Origin: an uncultured bacterium
GTDB lineage: Bacteria > Cyanobacteriota > Vampirovibrionia > Gastranaerophilales > Gastranaerophilaceae
Assembly (NCBI GenBank): GCA_947365485.1
Contig: CANAXK010000090.1
Coordinates: 1 to 7,316, forward strand
Direction: 5' to 3'
Length of the DNA: 7,316 nucleotides
Position 1 is the stretch's first letter, and each line of letters starts with the position of its first letter. The notes under the pieces were generated by a model. It searched no databases. It saw only the letters and a program-made list of their open reading frames with translations, and was not told where the DNA came from. Positions 1 through 6,968 of this stretch are shown here, one piece after another. The translations under genes and the position numbers were made by a program.

Positions 1-29
1 CCCACGACCAAAGGATTATGAGTCCTCTG

Positions 30-120
30 CGCTACCGCTGCGCCACAGGCCCGTGGCGTATAATACAAAATTTTTCGTCAGGCGCAGCGCTAGCGGGGAA
101 ACTCCGTTTCCTGCGCTACC
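30..120. repeat. GC-rich inverted-repeat and hairpin patch
   Basis: The arm at 30-44 (CGCTACCGCTGCGCC) is matched in inverted orientation at 81-95 with one mismatch. Inside and beside it are smaller perfect hairpins: CGCCAC at 41-46 with GTGGCG at 53-58, and GGAAAC at 97-102 with GTTTCC at 106-111. The last one can be enclosed by AGCGC at 86-90 with GCGCT at 113-117. The patch is much richer in GC than the DNA to its right and encodes no plausible protein. It looks like an interspersed palindromic repeat or the end of one; the left edge may lie outside the window. The class of repeat is not recognised. Confidence 0.6.
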
Positions 121-180
121 TACCTATCAAAAAATGCTCAACGGTTCGCATTTTTTTCGGCAGAGTGCCACAGGCCCGTG
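42..180 (+). repeat. 14-bp direct repeat, two copies 125 bp apart
   Basis: GCCACAGGCCCGTG occurs exactly at 42-55 and at 167-180. Each copy is followed within about 10 bases by an A/T-rich -10-like word: TATAAT at 59-64 after the first, and GTATAAAATA at about 185-194 after the second. The copies flank the hairpin patch and the terminator-like stem at 129-157. They could be the borders of a small repeat element or duplicated regulatory sites; the sequence alone does not decide. Confidence 0.6.
129..157. terminator. Probable bidirectional Rho-independent terminator
   Basis: AAAAAATGC at 129-137 pairs perfectly with GCATTTTTT at 148-156 across a 10-base loop, and a T run ends at 157. The A run on the left gives a U tract on the opposite strand, so it could stop transcripts from both sides. 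It lies about 100 bp downstream of the minus-strand gene ending at 254 and could end that transcript. The paired region is mostly A:T apart from the TGC/GCA core, so strength is uncertain. Confidence 0.55.
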
Positions 181-253
181 AAAAGTATAAAATATATTCA
201 ATTGTCATGGACTTATTAATCTTAACAATTAAATACCAAAAAATCAAGAGAGT

Positions 254-496
254 CTATTTTAACAACTCTTTTTCAAGAAGCAGCGCGCAAAATTTGTCTT
301 CTCCAGAATACATTTCCTTCAAAAACTCGGCGTGGTTAGCCTTTAGCATGGTCAAAATCTCAAGCATGGTGTCAGCTTCGCAAATGTCCTCCTCTTCGCG
401 GAGTTTGCAATAACTGAACAAAAGCTCGATTAGTATGTTGTTCTTTCGCACCAATTCGAGCGCGTCTTTGAAGATGTATAAAGGTTTTAAGTTCAT
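254..496 (-). CDS. Hypothetical 80-residue acidic helical protein
   Basis: I do not recognise a family. The predicted protein is 80 residues, rich in Leu, Glu and Lys, with no signal peptide, membrane segment or cysteine pair pattern; it reads as a small, mostly helical cytoplasmic protein. The case for a real gene is a clean ribosome-binding site (AGGAGA on the minus strand, from 507-502) five bases before the ATG at 496, non-repetitive composition, and its position divergent from the ribbon-helix-helix gene at 617. The 120-bp gap between the two starts is filled by an 11-bp repeat array, so both could share control. It ends in TAG, and a probable terminator lies further on at 129-157. A plus-strand reading of the same DNA is possible but has no comparable start site. 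Function unknown; a regulatory or toxin-antitoxin-like role is only a guess from the neighbour. Confidence 0.6.
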   Translation of the reverse strand: MNLKPLYIFKDALELVRKNNILIELLFSYCKLREEEDICEADTMLEILTMLKANHAEFLKEMYSGEDKFCALLLEKELLK

Positions 497-508
497 ATTT
501 TTCTCCTG

Positions 509-608
509 TTGTAATTTAGTTGCACATGAATTGTAACATGGTTGTAATTTTATTGAAATTGTTTTGTTAATTTAGTTGTAATAAAATGATAAAAAGTTTG
601 TAAAGGGT
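509..608. repeat. 11-bp tandem array (TTGTAATTTAG-like), operator candidate
   Basis: The word TTGTAA occurs exactly at 509, 531, 542, 576 and 598. Related words fill the missing turns: TTGCAC at 520, TTGAAA at 553, TTGTTAA at 564 and a poor match TGATAA at 587. The unit starts are therefore 509, 520, 531, 542, 553, 564, 576, 587 and 598: every 11 bp, with one 12-bp step. All units read in the same direction and fall on one face of the helix. The array fills the gap between two divergent small genes and covers the candidate promoter of the ribbon-helix-helix gene. Members of that fold often bind such arrays cooperatively and repress themselves, so an autoregulatory operator is the favoured reading. 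An iteron-like array is the alternative. Confidence 0.7.
559..587 (+). promoter_or_regulatory. Candidate promoter of the ribbon-helix-helix gene
   Basis: A -35 word TTGTTT at 559-564 and a -10 word TAAAAT (5 of 6 consensus bases) at 582-587 are separated by 17 bp. Transcription would begin about 23 bases before the ATG at 617. The site lies entirely inside the 11-bp array, so any protein covering the array would compete with RNA polymerase. Confidence 0.45.
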
Positions 609-616
609 GTAATAAC

Positions 617-760
617 ATGAGCACAACTAAAAAACGATTTGTATTACTAATAGAGCCGGAAGTATTTGAAAAATTTAAGAAACTTGCAGAAGAGCAAAAC
701 CGCACTGCCGGTAATCTCGGCGCGACGCTTATTAAAGATTATGTAAAAAAACACTCCTAA
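617..760 (+). CDS. Small ribbon-helix-helix (CopG/Arc-like) DNA-binding protein
   Basis: This 47-residue protein has the layout of the ribbon-helix-helix fold. A short basic N-terminus leads into a beta strand (KRFVLLIEPEVF, about residues 6-17), then helix 1 (EKFKKLAEEQNR), a turn with Gly32, and helix 2 (LGATLIKDYVKK). Such proteins dimerise through the strand, insert it into the major groove, and commonly serve as antitoxins, plasmid copy-number regulators or small repressors. The start is supported by a purine-rich AAAGGGTG at 602-609, about seven bases before the ATG. No toxin gene overlaps or directly follows it: the next gene is gyrB, which has its own promoter. The 11-bp repeat array just upstream is the obvious candidate target, which would make this an autoregulator that may also control the divergent gene at 254-496. 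Fold assignment is good; the target is inferred. Confidence 0.8.
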   Translation: MSTTKKRFVLLIEPEVFEKFKKLAEEQNRTAGNLGATLIKDYVKKHS

Positions 761-768
761 AATATTTT

Positions 769-779
769 TGTGCTACAAT
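769..779 (+). promoter_or_regulatory. Extended -10 promoter of gyrB
   Basis: TGTGCTACAAT contains a TACAAT -10 hexamer at 774-779 preceded by TGC, the extended -10 form. No good -35 is seen 16-18 bp upstream, as is common for this promoter class. Transcription would start near 786, giving a leader of roughly 110 bases. The identical 11-mer stands upstream of the DUF3800 gene on the other strand (6529-6519). Confidence 0.6.
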
Positions 780-780
780 A

Positions 781-3330
<2,550 letters not shown>

Positions 3331-3363
3331 GTGGAGGTAAATATATTTGGTCGACAGCCAGTT

Positions 3364-3426
3364 GTAGGGTTACTGGTTGGAATAAAGACTACGGGTCTGC
3401 CTCAATGGTGGGATTACTGATTGGAA
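3364..3426 (+). repeat. Imperfect 19-bp direct repeat behind gyrB
   Basis: GTAGGGTTACTGGTTGGAA at 3364-3382 and GTGGGATTACTGATTGGAA at 3408-3426 match at 16 of 19 positions and lie 44 bp apart. The first copy can also fold back on the preceding AGCCAGT (3356-3362 with 3372-3378). The 170-bp space between gyrB and the next gene holds this repeat and the C/G-rich palindrome at 3461-3496, and no supported gene. The origin of the repeat is unknown. Confidence 0.5.
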
Positions 3427-3460
3427 GGACGTTGAGTTATTGCGCCGGATTGGGCGTACT

Positions 3461-3496
3461 CCCTCGCCCCTTGTGGGAGAGGGTTGGGGTGAGGGG
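3461..3496. repeat. C/G-rich palindromic repeat carrying a ribosome-binding site
   Basis: CCCTCGCCCC at 3461-3470 pairs with GGGGTGAGGG at 3486-3495 across a 15-base loop, with one G:T pair. The loop holds GGGAGAGGG (3475-3483), which can pair instead with CCCTCGCCC with one mismatch. I recall closely similar sequence (CCCTCTCCC, a short TTGTG-like loop, GGGAGAGGG, then GGGGTGAGGG) as an interspersed repeat in many bacterial genomes, where it is often mistranslated as a short 'ERVGVRG' peptide. That recollection was not checked by a search. Here the right arm ends four bases before the ATG at 3501 and supplies GAGGGG as the ribosome-binding site, so folding would hide it. Confidence 0.7.
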
Positions 3497-3500
3497 TATT

Positions 3501-4724
3501 ATGAACTACGATTTTAAACTAGCCGAAAAAACTCTCGAAAAAGAGTTCGAAAAAATAAACGAAATAAGGGACTTTAACCAGCGAAAAGTGCTTAAGGCAT
3601 TCTTTGATAACCGTGTTGCACCGGAACACTTCTACACCGTATCAGGCTACGGCCATGACGATTTGGGACGCGAGGTTTTGGACAAAGTCTTTGCACAGGT
3701 TTTCTGCGCTGAAAAAGCACTTGTAAGAATCCATTTTGCGTCAGGCACCCACACTCTTGCCTGCGCTTTGTTTGGCAACCTGCGACACGGAGACAAACTG
3801 ATTTCTGTTGCCGGCGCACCTTATGATACAATGCAGGAAGTTATCGGAACAGCAGGAGATGAGGAGACAAAGCGCTCTTCGCTTATCGGGAACGGGGTTT
3901 TGTATGATGAAGTCCCGCTTGCAGGAGGGATGGAAATTGATTACCAGAAGCTTGAGGAAATGGTTGATTCTTCAACAACAATGGTTTTGATTCAGCGCTC
4001 AAAAGGGTATTCGACCAGAAAATCGCTTCAAATCGACGAAATCGAAAAAATTTGCAAGATTGTAAAATCTAAAAACCCTGATTGCATCTGCTTTGTGGAT
4101 AATTGCTACGGCGAATTTGTCGACTCACGCGAGCCTTTAGAAGTCGGCGCAGACTTGATTGCAGGCTCATTGATAAAGAATCCGGGCGGTGGAATCGTGG
4201 AAGCCGGCGGCTACATTGCTGGTAAAGAGCTTTACGTAGAGCGCGCTGCGAACCGGCTTACAGCACCTGGTATCGGCTCAGAAGGCGGGGCAATGTTTAA
4301 CCAGCACCGGTTGATTTTTCAGGGCTTGTTTATGGCACCGTCGATTGTTTCAGAGGCGGTAAAGGGCGCGATTCTGGCTGCGAAAGTTTTTGAGGACATC
4401 GGGTTTAATTCAGCACCAAGGTATGACGAAAAGCGGACGGATATTATCCAGAACATAATTTTCGGGGCTCCTGAGCCTTTGGAAGAATTTTGCCGTACAA
4501 TCCAGTCGTTGTCGCCGATTAACGGGTATGTCACACCGATTCCTGAATACATTCCCGGTTATGAGGACAAAGTAATCATGGCTGGTGGTACGTTCGTGGA
4601 GGGTTCTACAATTGAGCTTTCGGCAGATGGCCCGATGCGCGCGCCTTATGTTGCGTATTTGCAGGGCGGGTTGAATTATGCGCATGTGAAGATTTGTCTG
4701 GAAGAGATTGTGAAGAAGTTGTAG
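3501..4724 (+). CDS. Methionine gamma-lyase-family PLP enzyme (YnbB / 'aluminum resistance' type)
   Basis: This 407-residue protein belongs to the fold-type I PLP enzymes related to cystathionine/methionine gamma-lyases, in the branch often labelled 'aluminum resistance protein' or 'methionine gamma-lyase family'. Visible signatures in order are: SGYGHDDLGRE at about 48-58; SGTHTLACALFG at 81-92, the cofactor phosphate region; FVDNCYGEF with the PLP-nitrogen Asp at about 200; and GSLIKNPGGGI with the Schiff-base Lys at about 226. The C-terminal half (GTFVEGSTIELSADGP) is also typical. The true substrate of this branch is not settled; cleavage of a sulphur amino acid is the family-level expectation. 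I chose the ATG at 3501 because family homology begins there and GAGGGG lies four bases upstream. An in-frame ATG at 3405 would only add translated repeat sequence. It reads in the same direction as gyrB, 170 bp downstream. No terminator is obvious after it. Confidence 0.9.
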   Translation: MNYDFKLAEKTLEKEFEKINEIRDFNQRKVLKAFFDNRVAPEHFYTVSGYGHDDLGREVLDKVFAQVFCAEKALVRIHFASGTHTLACALFGNLRHGDKLISVAGAPYDTMQEVIGTAGDEETKRSSLIGNGVLYDEVPLAGGMEIDYQKLEEMVDSSTTMVLIQRSKGYSTRKSLQIDEIEKICKIVKSKNPDCICFVDNCYGEFVDSREPLEVGADLIAGSLIKNPGGGIVEAGGYIAGKELYVERAANRLTAPGIGSEGGAMFNQHRLIFQGLFMAPSIVSEAVKGAILAAKVFEDIGFNSAPRYDEKRTDIIQNIIFGAPEPLEEFCRTIQSLSPINGYVTPIPEYIPGYEDKVIMAGGTFVEGSTIELSADGPMRAPYVAYLQGGLNYAHVKICLEEIVKKL

Positions 4725-4783
4725 TCCTATTTCACCATGCGGACTAGCCAGACGTATTTCTTACAAATTTAACTTACCCCCTT

Positions 4784-4812
4784 TACAAAAAAAATTCATC
4801 ATGTATTATAAT
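4784..4812 (+). promoter_or_regulatory. Candidate promoter of tRNA-Ala
   Basis: A perfect TATAAT lies at 4807-4812. Upstream is TTTACA at 4782-4787 (19-bp spacing) or, overlapping it, TACAAA at 4784-4789 (17-bp spacing). Transcription would start near 4819, about 36 bases before the mature tRNA. It separates the tRNA from the upstream enzyme gene. Confidence 0.6.
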
Positions 4813-4854
4813 AAATGTAGCCGATATTTCAAAAGAATAAAGGTTATCCCTTGT

Positions 4855-4930
4855 GGGGGTTTAGCTCAGCTGGTAGAGCACCTGCTTTGCACGCAGGGGG
4901 TCAGGAGTTCGAATCTCCTAACCTCCACCA
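4855..4930 (+). tRNA. tRNA-Ala (anticodon UGC)
   Basis: The 76-base cloverleaf is complete. The acceptor strands GGGGGTT (4855-4861) and AACCTCC (4920-4926) pair along all seven positions, with G3:U70, the main identity element of tRNA-Ala. The D stem is GCTC/GAGC. The anticodon stem CCTGC/GCAGG encloses loop TTTGCAC with anticodon TGC. The T arm is AGGAG, TTCGAAT, CTCCT. The discriminator base is A and the CCA end is encoded in the DNA (4928-4930). It reads GCA and, by wobble, other Ala codons. Its 3' part is partly repeated at 5078-5096 (inverted) and at 6928-6968 (direct), which suggests use as an integration site. Confidence 0.98.
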
Positions 4931-4932
4931 AT
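4905..4932 (+). other. Putative att site inside the tRNA-Ala 3' end
   Basis: The T-arm to CCA part of the tRNA shares GAGTTCGAAT (4905-4914) and TCCACCAAT (4924-4932) with 6928-6937 and 6952-6960. Similarity continues past the tRNA into the A run of the terminator. Tyrosine integrases commonly recombine in tRNA 3' ends and leave the tRNA intact with a duplicate at the far end, which fits. The tRNA sequence itself is not altered. No integrase gene is visible, so the role is inferred. Confidence 0.45.
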
Positions 4933-4933
4933 T

Positions 4934-4963
4934 AAAAAAAGACCGTTTTATACGGTCTTTTTT
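4934..4963 (+). terminator. Rho-independent terminator of tRNA-Ala
   Basis: GACCGT at 4941-4946 pairs perfectly with ACGGTC at 4952-4957 around a five-base loop. Six T residues follow, and a run of seven A residues precedes the stem and extends it. It lies four bases after the CCA end, a standard arrangement for a single-tRNA transcript. Confidence 0.9.
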
Positions 4964-5247
4964 ATTACTATTATTGAGTTTTAAGGTGTTCGAGTGATTT
5001 TTATATTTTTATAATAACAAAATAAGTATCTTGTTCAATAAACATAAGGCTTGTAGGAATTTGCATTGAAAATACATGGTTAAGAGACTCGAACTCAAAA
5101 GCTTTTAATAAGGCATGGAAAATTTTTACATGATACAGACTTTTTCTGAAACTGTCAAGATAATTGTAACAATTTTTTACAAAATATCTTTACTTTTTAC
5201 ATAAAGTATGGCATAATGTAATTAGCTCATCTACCATTCGAAAGATG
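4964..5247. other. AT-rich intergenic stretch between tRNA terminator and operon end
   Basis: No protein gene is supported in these 284 bases. What can be seen is the inverted tRNA-like 19-mer at 5078-5096, a palindrome around 5162-5174 with a TTGTAA/TTACAA pair (5164-5169 and 5177-5182), and a plus-strand promoter-like pair at 5189-5217. A weak hairpin CATCT (5228-5232) with AGATG (5243-5247) immediately follows the minus-strand stop codon but lacks a U tract. Confidence 0.6.
5078..5096 (-). repeat. Inverted near-copy of the tRNA-Ala 3' part
   Basis: Read on the minus strand, this is GAGTTCGAGTCTCTTAACC. It matches tRNA-Ala positions 4905-4923 (GAGTTCGAATCTCCTAACC) at 17 of 19 bases, and both differences are transitions. 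It lies about 155 bp beyond the tRNA in opposite orientation. No cloverleaf or CCA end surrounds it, so it is a fragment, not a tRNA gene. A relic of an earlier integration or an integrase arm/core site would explain it. Confidence 0.6.
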
Positions 5248-5300
5248 TTAGTGTAGAAAGAGTGTCGAATCCGCCTTTTTTAGGGCGGTTTCTGCTTTTA
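5189..5300 (+). ncRNA. Speculative small RNA antisense to the end of the RNase-like gene
   Basis: TTTACT at 5189-5194 and CATAAT at 5212-5217, 17 bp apart, would start a transcript near 5224. The next bases can form a broken stem: GCTC at 5225-5228 with GAGT at 5260-5263, and CTAC at 5231-5234 with GTAG at 5253-5256. Then comes a GC-rich hairpin, CCGCC at 5271-5275 with GGCGG at 5284-5288, followed by T-rich sequence. That would give an RNA of about 75-80 bases overlapping the 3' end of the minus-strand gene ending at 5248. The hairpin also encodes protein on the other strand, and the U tract is imperfect, so this is weak. Confidence 0.2.
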
Positions 5301-5799
5301 GATATTTTTCATATGATTTTTGCAATTGTTTCTTTTTGTGCTTGTATTTTATAGGGTAAGAAGTTATAAATACATAATAGGTAGGCGCTTCCCTTAATAT
5401 TATTACAAAGTCTTTTTCTTCAAACCATATAACTAAATTTTTTCTATTATTTGAACGCTTTTCTTTGAAAATCTTTAAACCACTATAATTTGACTCAATA
5501 ATTGCTCTATTCCAAGCAATTCTTTCACATCTATCTTTTGCTATACTTCTTGTTATGCTACCATCTTTATTAGTTATATCTTCAGTTGTCATATGATGGA
5601 AAGTTTGTGGTTTTCCATTAACAATAGGTTCTTTTTGCAAACCAATATTTTTATTATTTAATATAGGTCTTGATTCCATGAAATCTTTTTTAAATATTTC
5701 ATAAACTTGTTCGTAATAATCTTCAAAAGGAATAAGCTCATCATATTCAAATAATTTGGGCAACCAAGAAAATTTAAAATTCATTATCTTCGTCCCCAT
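5248..5799 (-). CDS. Unknown 183-residue protein, possibly BECR-fold ribonuclease-like
   Basis: I recognise a pattern but no named family. After an N-terminal helical part come TFHHMT (His68/His69), DRCERIAWNR (Arg90, Glu92, Arg93, Trp96), a basic stretch (KEKRSNNRK, about 112-120), then two beta strands, VIWFEEKDFVIILRE and YYVFITSYPI. The tail is helical and lysine-rich (about 152-175). A His, a D-R-x-x-R-I-x-W segment and paired C-terminal strands ending near a Tyr are reminiscent of the compact BECR-type RNases found in phage and toxin contexts. That is inference from layout, not a confirmed match. The gene overlaps the end of the DUF3800 gene by 26 bases. A second in-frame ATG at 5784 would shorten the overlap to 11 bases and gives a start at Met6. 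Either way the two genes are translationally coupled. It ends in TAA without a clear terminator. Confidence 0.75.
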   Translation of the reverse strand: MGTKIMNFKFSWLPKLFEYDELIPFEDYYEQVYEIFKKDFMESRPILNNKNIGLQKEPIVNGKPQTFHHMTTEDITNKDGSITRSIAKDRCERIAWNRAIIESNYSGLKIFKEKRSNNRKNLVIWFEEKDFVIILREAPTYYVFITSYPIKYKHKKKQLQKSYEKYLKAETALKKADSTLFLH

Positions 5800-6493
5800 G
5801 CCATTTGAATAGATTAAATTTCTCTTCTCTTAATAATGTAGATTTTGTAAGAGTATATCCTCTTTCATTAATTCTAGATATTAATTTTTTCTTTGCAACG
5901 CTACTATCCATCCCTCTGTTTATGTAAGCAATAGCTCCAATAATCAAATCTGATAATTGAATTAGTTCCACTTGGTGTGATTTTACTTCTTGAATTTTGT
6001 TAATTACTTTTCCTCTGAAAGAATAATGCTGTGCCATCTTATTTTCTAGGCATTCTTTTAGTTTTTCAATTTTTTTAGGTCCATTTGTGTCTTTTATGTC
6101 CAAATAAATATTGTAAGCATTGCTGGGTTTAAATATAGTTTTTAACATTGTATAATACATTTTGTAATAAAATTTATCAAAATCTTCAGCATTACTAAAT
6201 TTAAGAACATCTTTATTTGGAACAACCAGTCCTCTAAATGCTAAATCCGAATTGTCAAAAAAATAATCAATTATATCTAAATAAAAATTTAATTTACTAG
6301 ATGAAACTTTTGTCCATTTTATTTCAAATTGATTATTTTTTAGATGCTTATATTTTATTTCTCTTATTCTTTTAAATATTTCTTTTGTTTTATTACATGG
6401 ACAAATAATTCCACCCCAAACCATTACTTTTTGTTTGTCATTTTGCAAGTGGCAACTTTCATCACAATATATATTTATTTCGTTTGATTCCAT
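5774..6493 (-). CDS. DUF3800-family protein
   Basis: This 239-residue protein fits the DUF3800 family, accessory proteins of unsettled function that are frequent in mobile and defence-type neighbourhoods. Diagnostic parts are an N-terminal strand with IYCDES (Asp11, Glu12), the hydrophobic VMVWGGIIC strand (23-31), EIKWTKV (57-63), a central IYLDIKDT strand (Asp132), and the late ELIQLSDLIIGAI helix (Asp182). The four spaced acidic residues on strand ends recall an RNase H-like metal-binding site; this is a structural inference. The ATG at 6493 has AAAAGG about nine bases upstream and an extended -10 promoter (TGTGCTACAAT) at 6529-6519. It is the first gene of a two-gene operon with the RNase-like protein that overlaps its end. 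The partnership suggests a nucleic-acid-processing pair, perhaps defensive. Base composition is much more AT-rich than in gyrB, in keeping with transfer. Confidence 0.8.
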   Translation of the reverse strand: MESNEINIYCDESCHLQNDKQKVMVWGGIICPCNKTKEIFKRIREIKYKHLKNNQFEIKWTKVSSSKLNFYLDIIDYFFDNSDLAFRGLVVPNKDVLKFSNAEDFDKFYYKMYYTMLKTIFKPSNAYNIYLDIKDTNGPKKIEKLKECLENKMAQHYSFRGKVINKIQEVKSHQVELIQLSDLIIGAIAYINRGMDSSVAKKKLISRINERGYTLTKSTLLREEKFNLFKWHGDEDNEF

Positions 6494-6518
6494 GAATTTA
6501 ACCTTTTAAATTTAGATT

Positions 6519-6547
6519 ATTGTAGCACATAAAAGTTTTCTTGTCTC
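6519..6547 (-). promoter_or_regulatory. Extended -10 promoter of the DUF3800 operon
   Basis: On the minus strand TGTGCTACAAT runs from 6529 to 6519. Its -10 hexamer TACAAT (6524-6519) is preceded by TGC, and GAGACA (6547-6542), 17 bp upstream, keeps four of six -35 bases. Transcription would start near 6512, about 20 bases before the ATG. The 11-mer is identical to that in front of gyrB. Confidence 0.65.
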
Positions 6548-6686
6548 GTTGATTAACACTCAATTTGGCCAGTATAAAACTAAAAGAACTATTTGCATAA
6601 TTCATGAAAGGAAAAAATATTAATGATAAAAAATTAAACAACAAGCCAGTTATTAAAATAAATCTTTATATGATATAAGAACAGAT

Positions 6687-6872
6687 ATGGAAAATAAAGA
6701 AGAAATACAAAAATTATTACAAGAATTTGAATCATTAGAACAAGAAGTTGAAGAATATATTATAGAAAGAGAATTGACACTTGAAGAAATAAAGTTTCTT
6801 ATATATGTGCGCAAGAATAAAATTGACTGCAATGAATTAAGAAAGAAAATCAAGCAACAAGTTTTAAATTAA
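6687..6872 (+). CDS. Hypothetical 61-residue coiled-coil-like protein
   Basis: No family is recognised. The protein is highly charged and almost entirely helix-forming. Residues 1-30 are rich in Glu with Leu/Ile at heptad-like spacing (ENKEEIQKLLQEFESLEQEV), followed by a more hydrophobic segment (about 31-43) and a basic end (about 44-61). It could form a short coiled coil or bind a partner. It is divergent from the DUF3800 operon inside the same AT-rich island. Support is moderate: protein-like composition and good length for the AT content, but no convincing ribosome-binding site; a -10-like TATGAT at 6669-6674 lies only 13 bases before the ATG. The overlapping minus-strand reading is a low-complexity Ser/Ile/Asn string and was not called. 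A role as antitoxin or regulator for the neighbouring pair is only a possibility. Confidence 0.5.
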   Translation: MENKEEIQKLLQEFESLEQEVEEYIIERELTLEEIKFLIYVRKNKIDCNELRKKIKQQVLN

Positions 6873-6927
6873 AATATACATAAAAAATACGTTTTTCTAT
6901 ATCAATCTTTATTCTTGAAAACTTAGT

Positions 6928-6968
6928 GAGTTCGAATACCGATGCAAATAGTCCACCAATTTAAAAAA
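6928..6968 (+). other. Distal att-like copy of tRNA-Ala 3' end pieces
   Basis: GAGTTCGAAT at 6928-6937 and TCCACCAAT at 6952-6960 are identical to two parts of the tRNA-Ala 3' end. The second match runs on through the A run (18 of 19 bases). The spacing between them is 14 bases here against 9 in the tRNA, and the flanking bases cannot form a T stem, so it is not a functional tRNA. As in the tRNA locus, a terminator follows at once. It marks the likely right end of the island at 4931-6951. Confidence 0.5.

Larger units (their letters stand above)
4931..6951. mobile_element. Candidate small or decayed integrated island at tRNA-Ala
   Basis: This roughly 2-kb stretch is flanked by tRNA 3'-end sequences and is strikingly AT-rich compared with gyrB and the lyase gene to its left and the glycosylase gene to its right. 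It holds accessory-type genes only: a DUF3800 protein, an RNase-like partner and a 61-residue orphan. An inverted near-copy of the tRNA 3' part lies inside it at 5078-5096. No integrase, transposase or replication gene can be seen, so it would be a non-autonomous or decayed element. Exact borders are uncertain. The alternative is an AT-rich hot spot built up by repeated tRNA-targeted insertions and losses. Confidence 0.45.

Noticed and set aside
18..413. 131-codon plus-strand open frame
   Set aside because: It runs through hairpins, a terminator-like stem and the antisense of the 80-residue gene; the peptide is not protein-like and there is no ribosome-binding site.
509..608. CRISPR-like or replication-origin array
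   Set aside because: The units are 11 bp with no spacers, so it is not CRISPR. No DnaA box of the TTATCCACA type or replication gene is nearby, so an origin was not called.
3405..3500. Upstream ATG extending the lyase by 32 residues
   Set aside because: The added peptide is a translation of the C/G-rich palindromic repeat and the 19-bp repeat. Family similarity begins at the ATG at 3501, which has its own ribosome-binding site.
4410..4685. 91-codon minus-strand frame inside the lyase gene
   Set aside because: It is antisense to conserved lyase sequence and has no ribosome-binding site or recognisable protein features.
5218..5275. tRNA-like words (TTAGCTCA and TCGAATCC) suggesting a degraded tRNA
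   Set aside because: No acceptor, D or T stems can be formed around them in the right order; the T-loop lacks its first T and there is no anticodon arm.
6604..6678. 24-codon plus-strand frame (MKGKNINDKK...) ending just before the 61-residue gene
   Set aside because: There is no ribosome-binding site and the composition is what AT-rich DNA gives by chance; it is kept only as a remote possibility for a leader peptide.
6653..6853. 66-codon minus-strand open frame opposite the 61-residue gene
   Set aside because: It is a low-complexity Ser/Asn/Ile/Phe string, the antisense reflection of Glu/Lys-rich codons on the plus strand.
6900..6960. A second tRNA gene ending in CCACCA
   Set aside because: Bases flanking TTCGAAT (GTGAG and ACCGA) do not pair, and no D or anticodon arm lies upstream; only tRNA 3'-end pieces are present.
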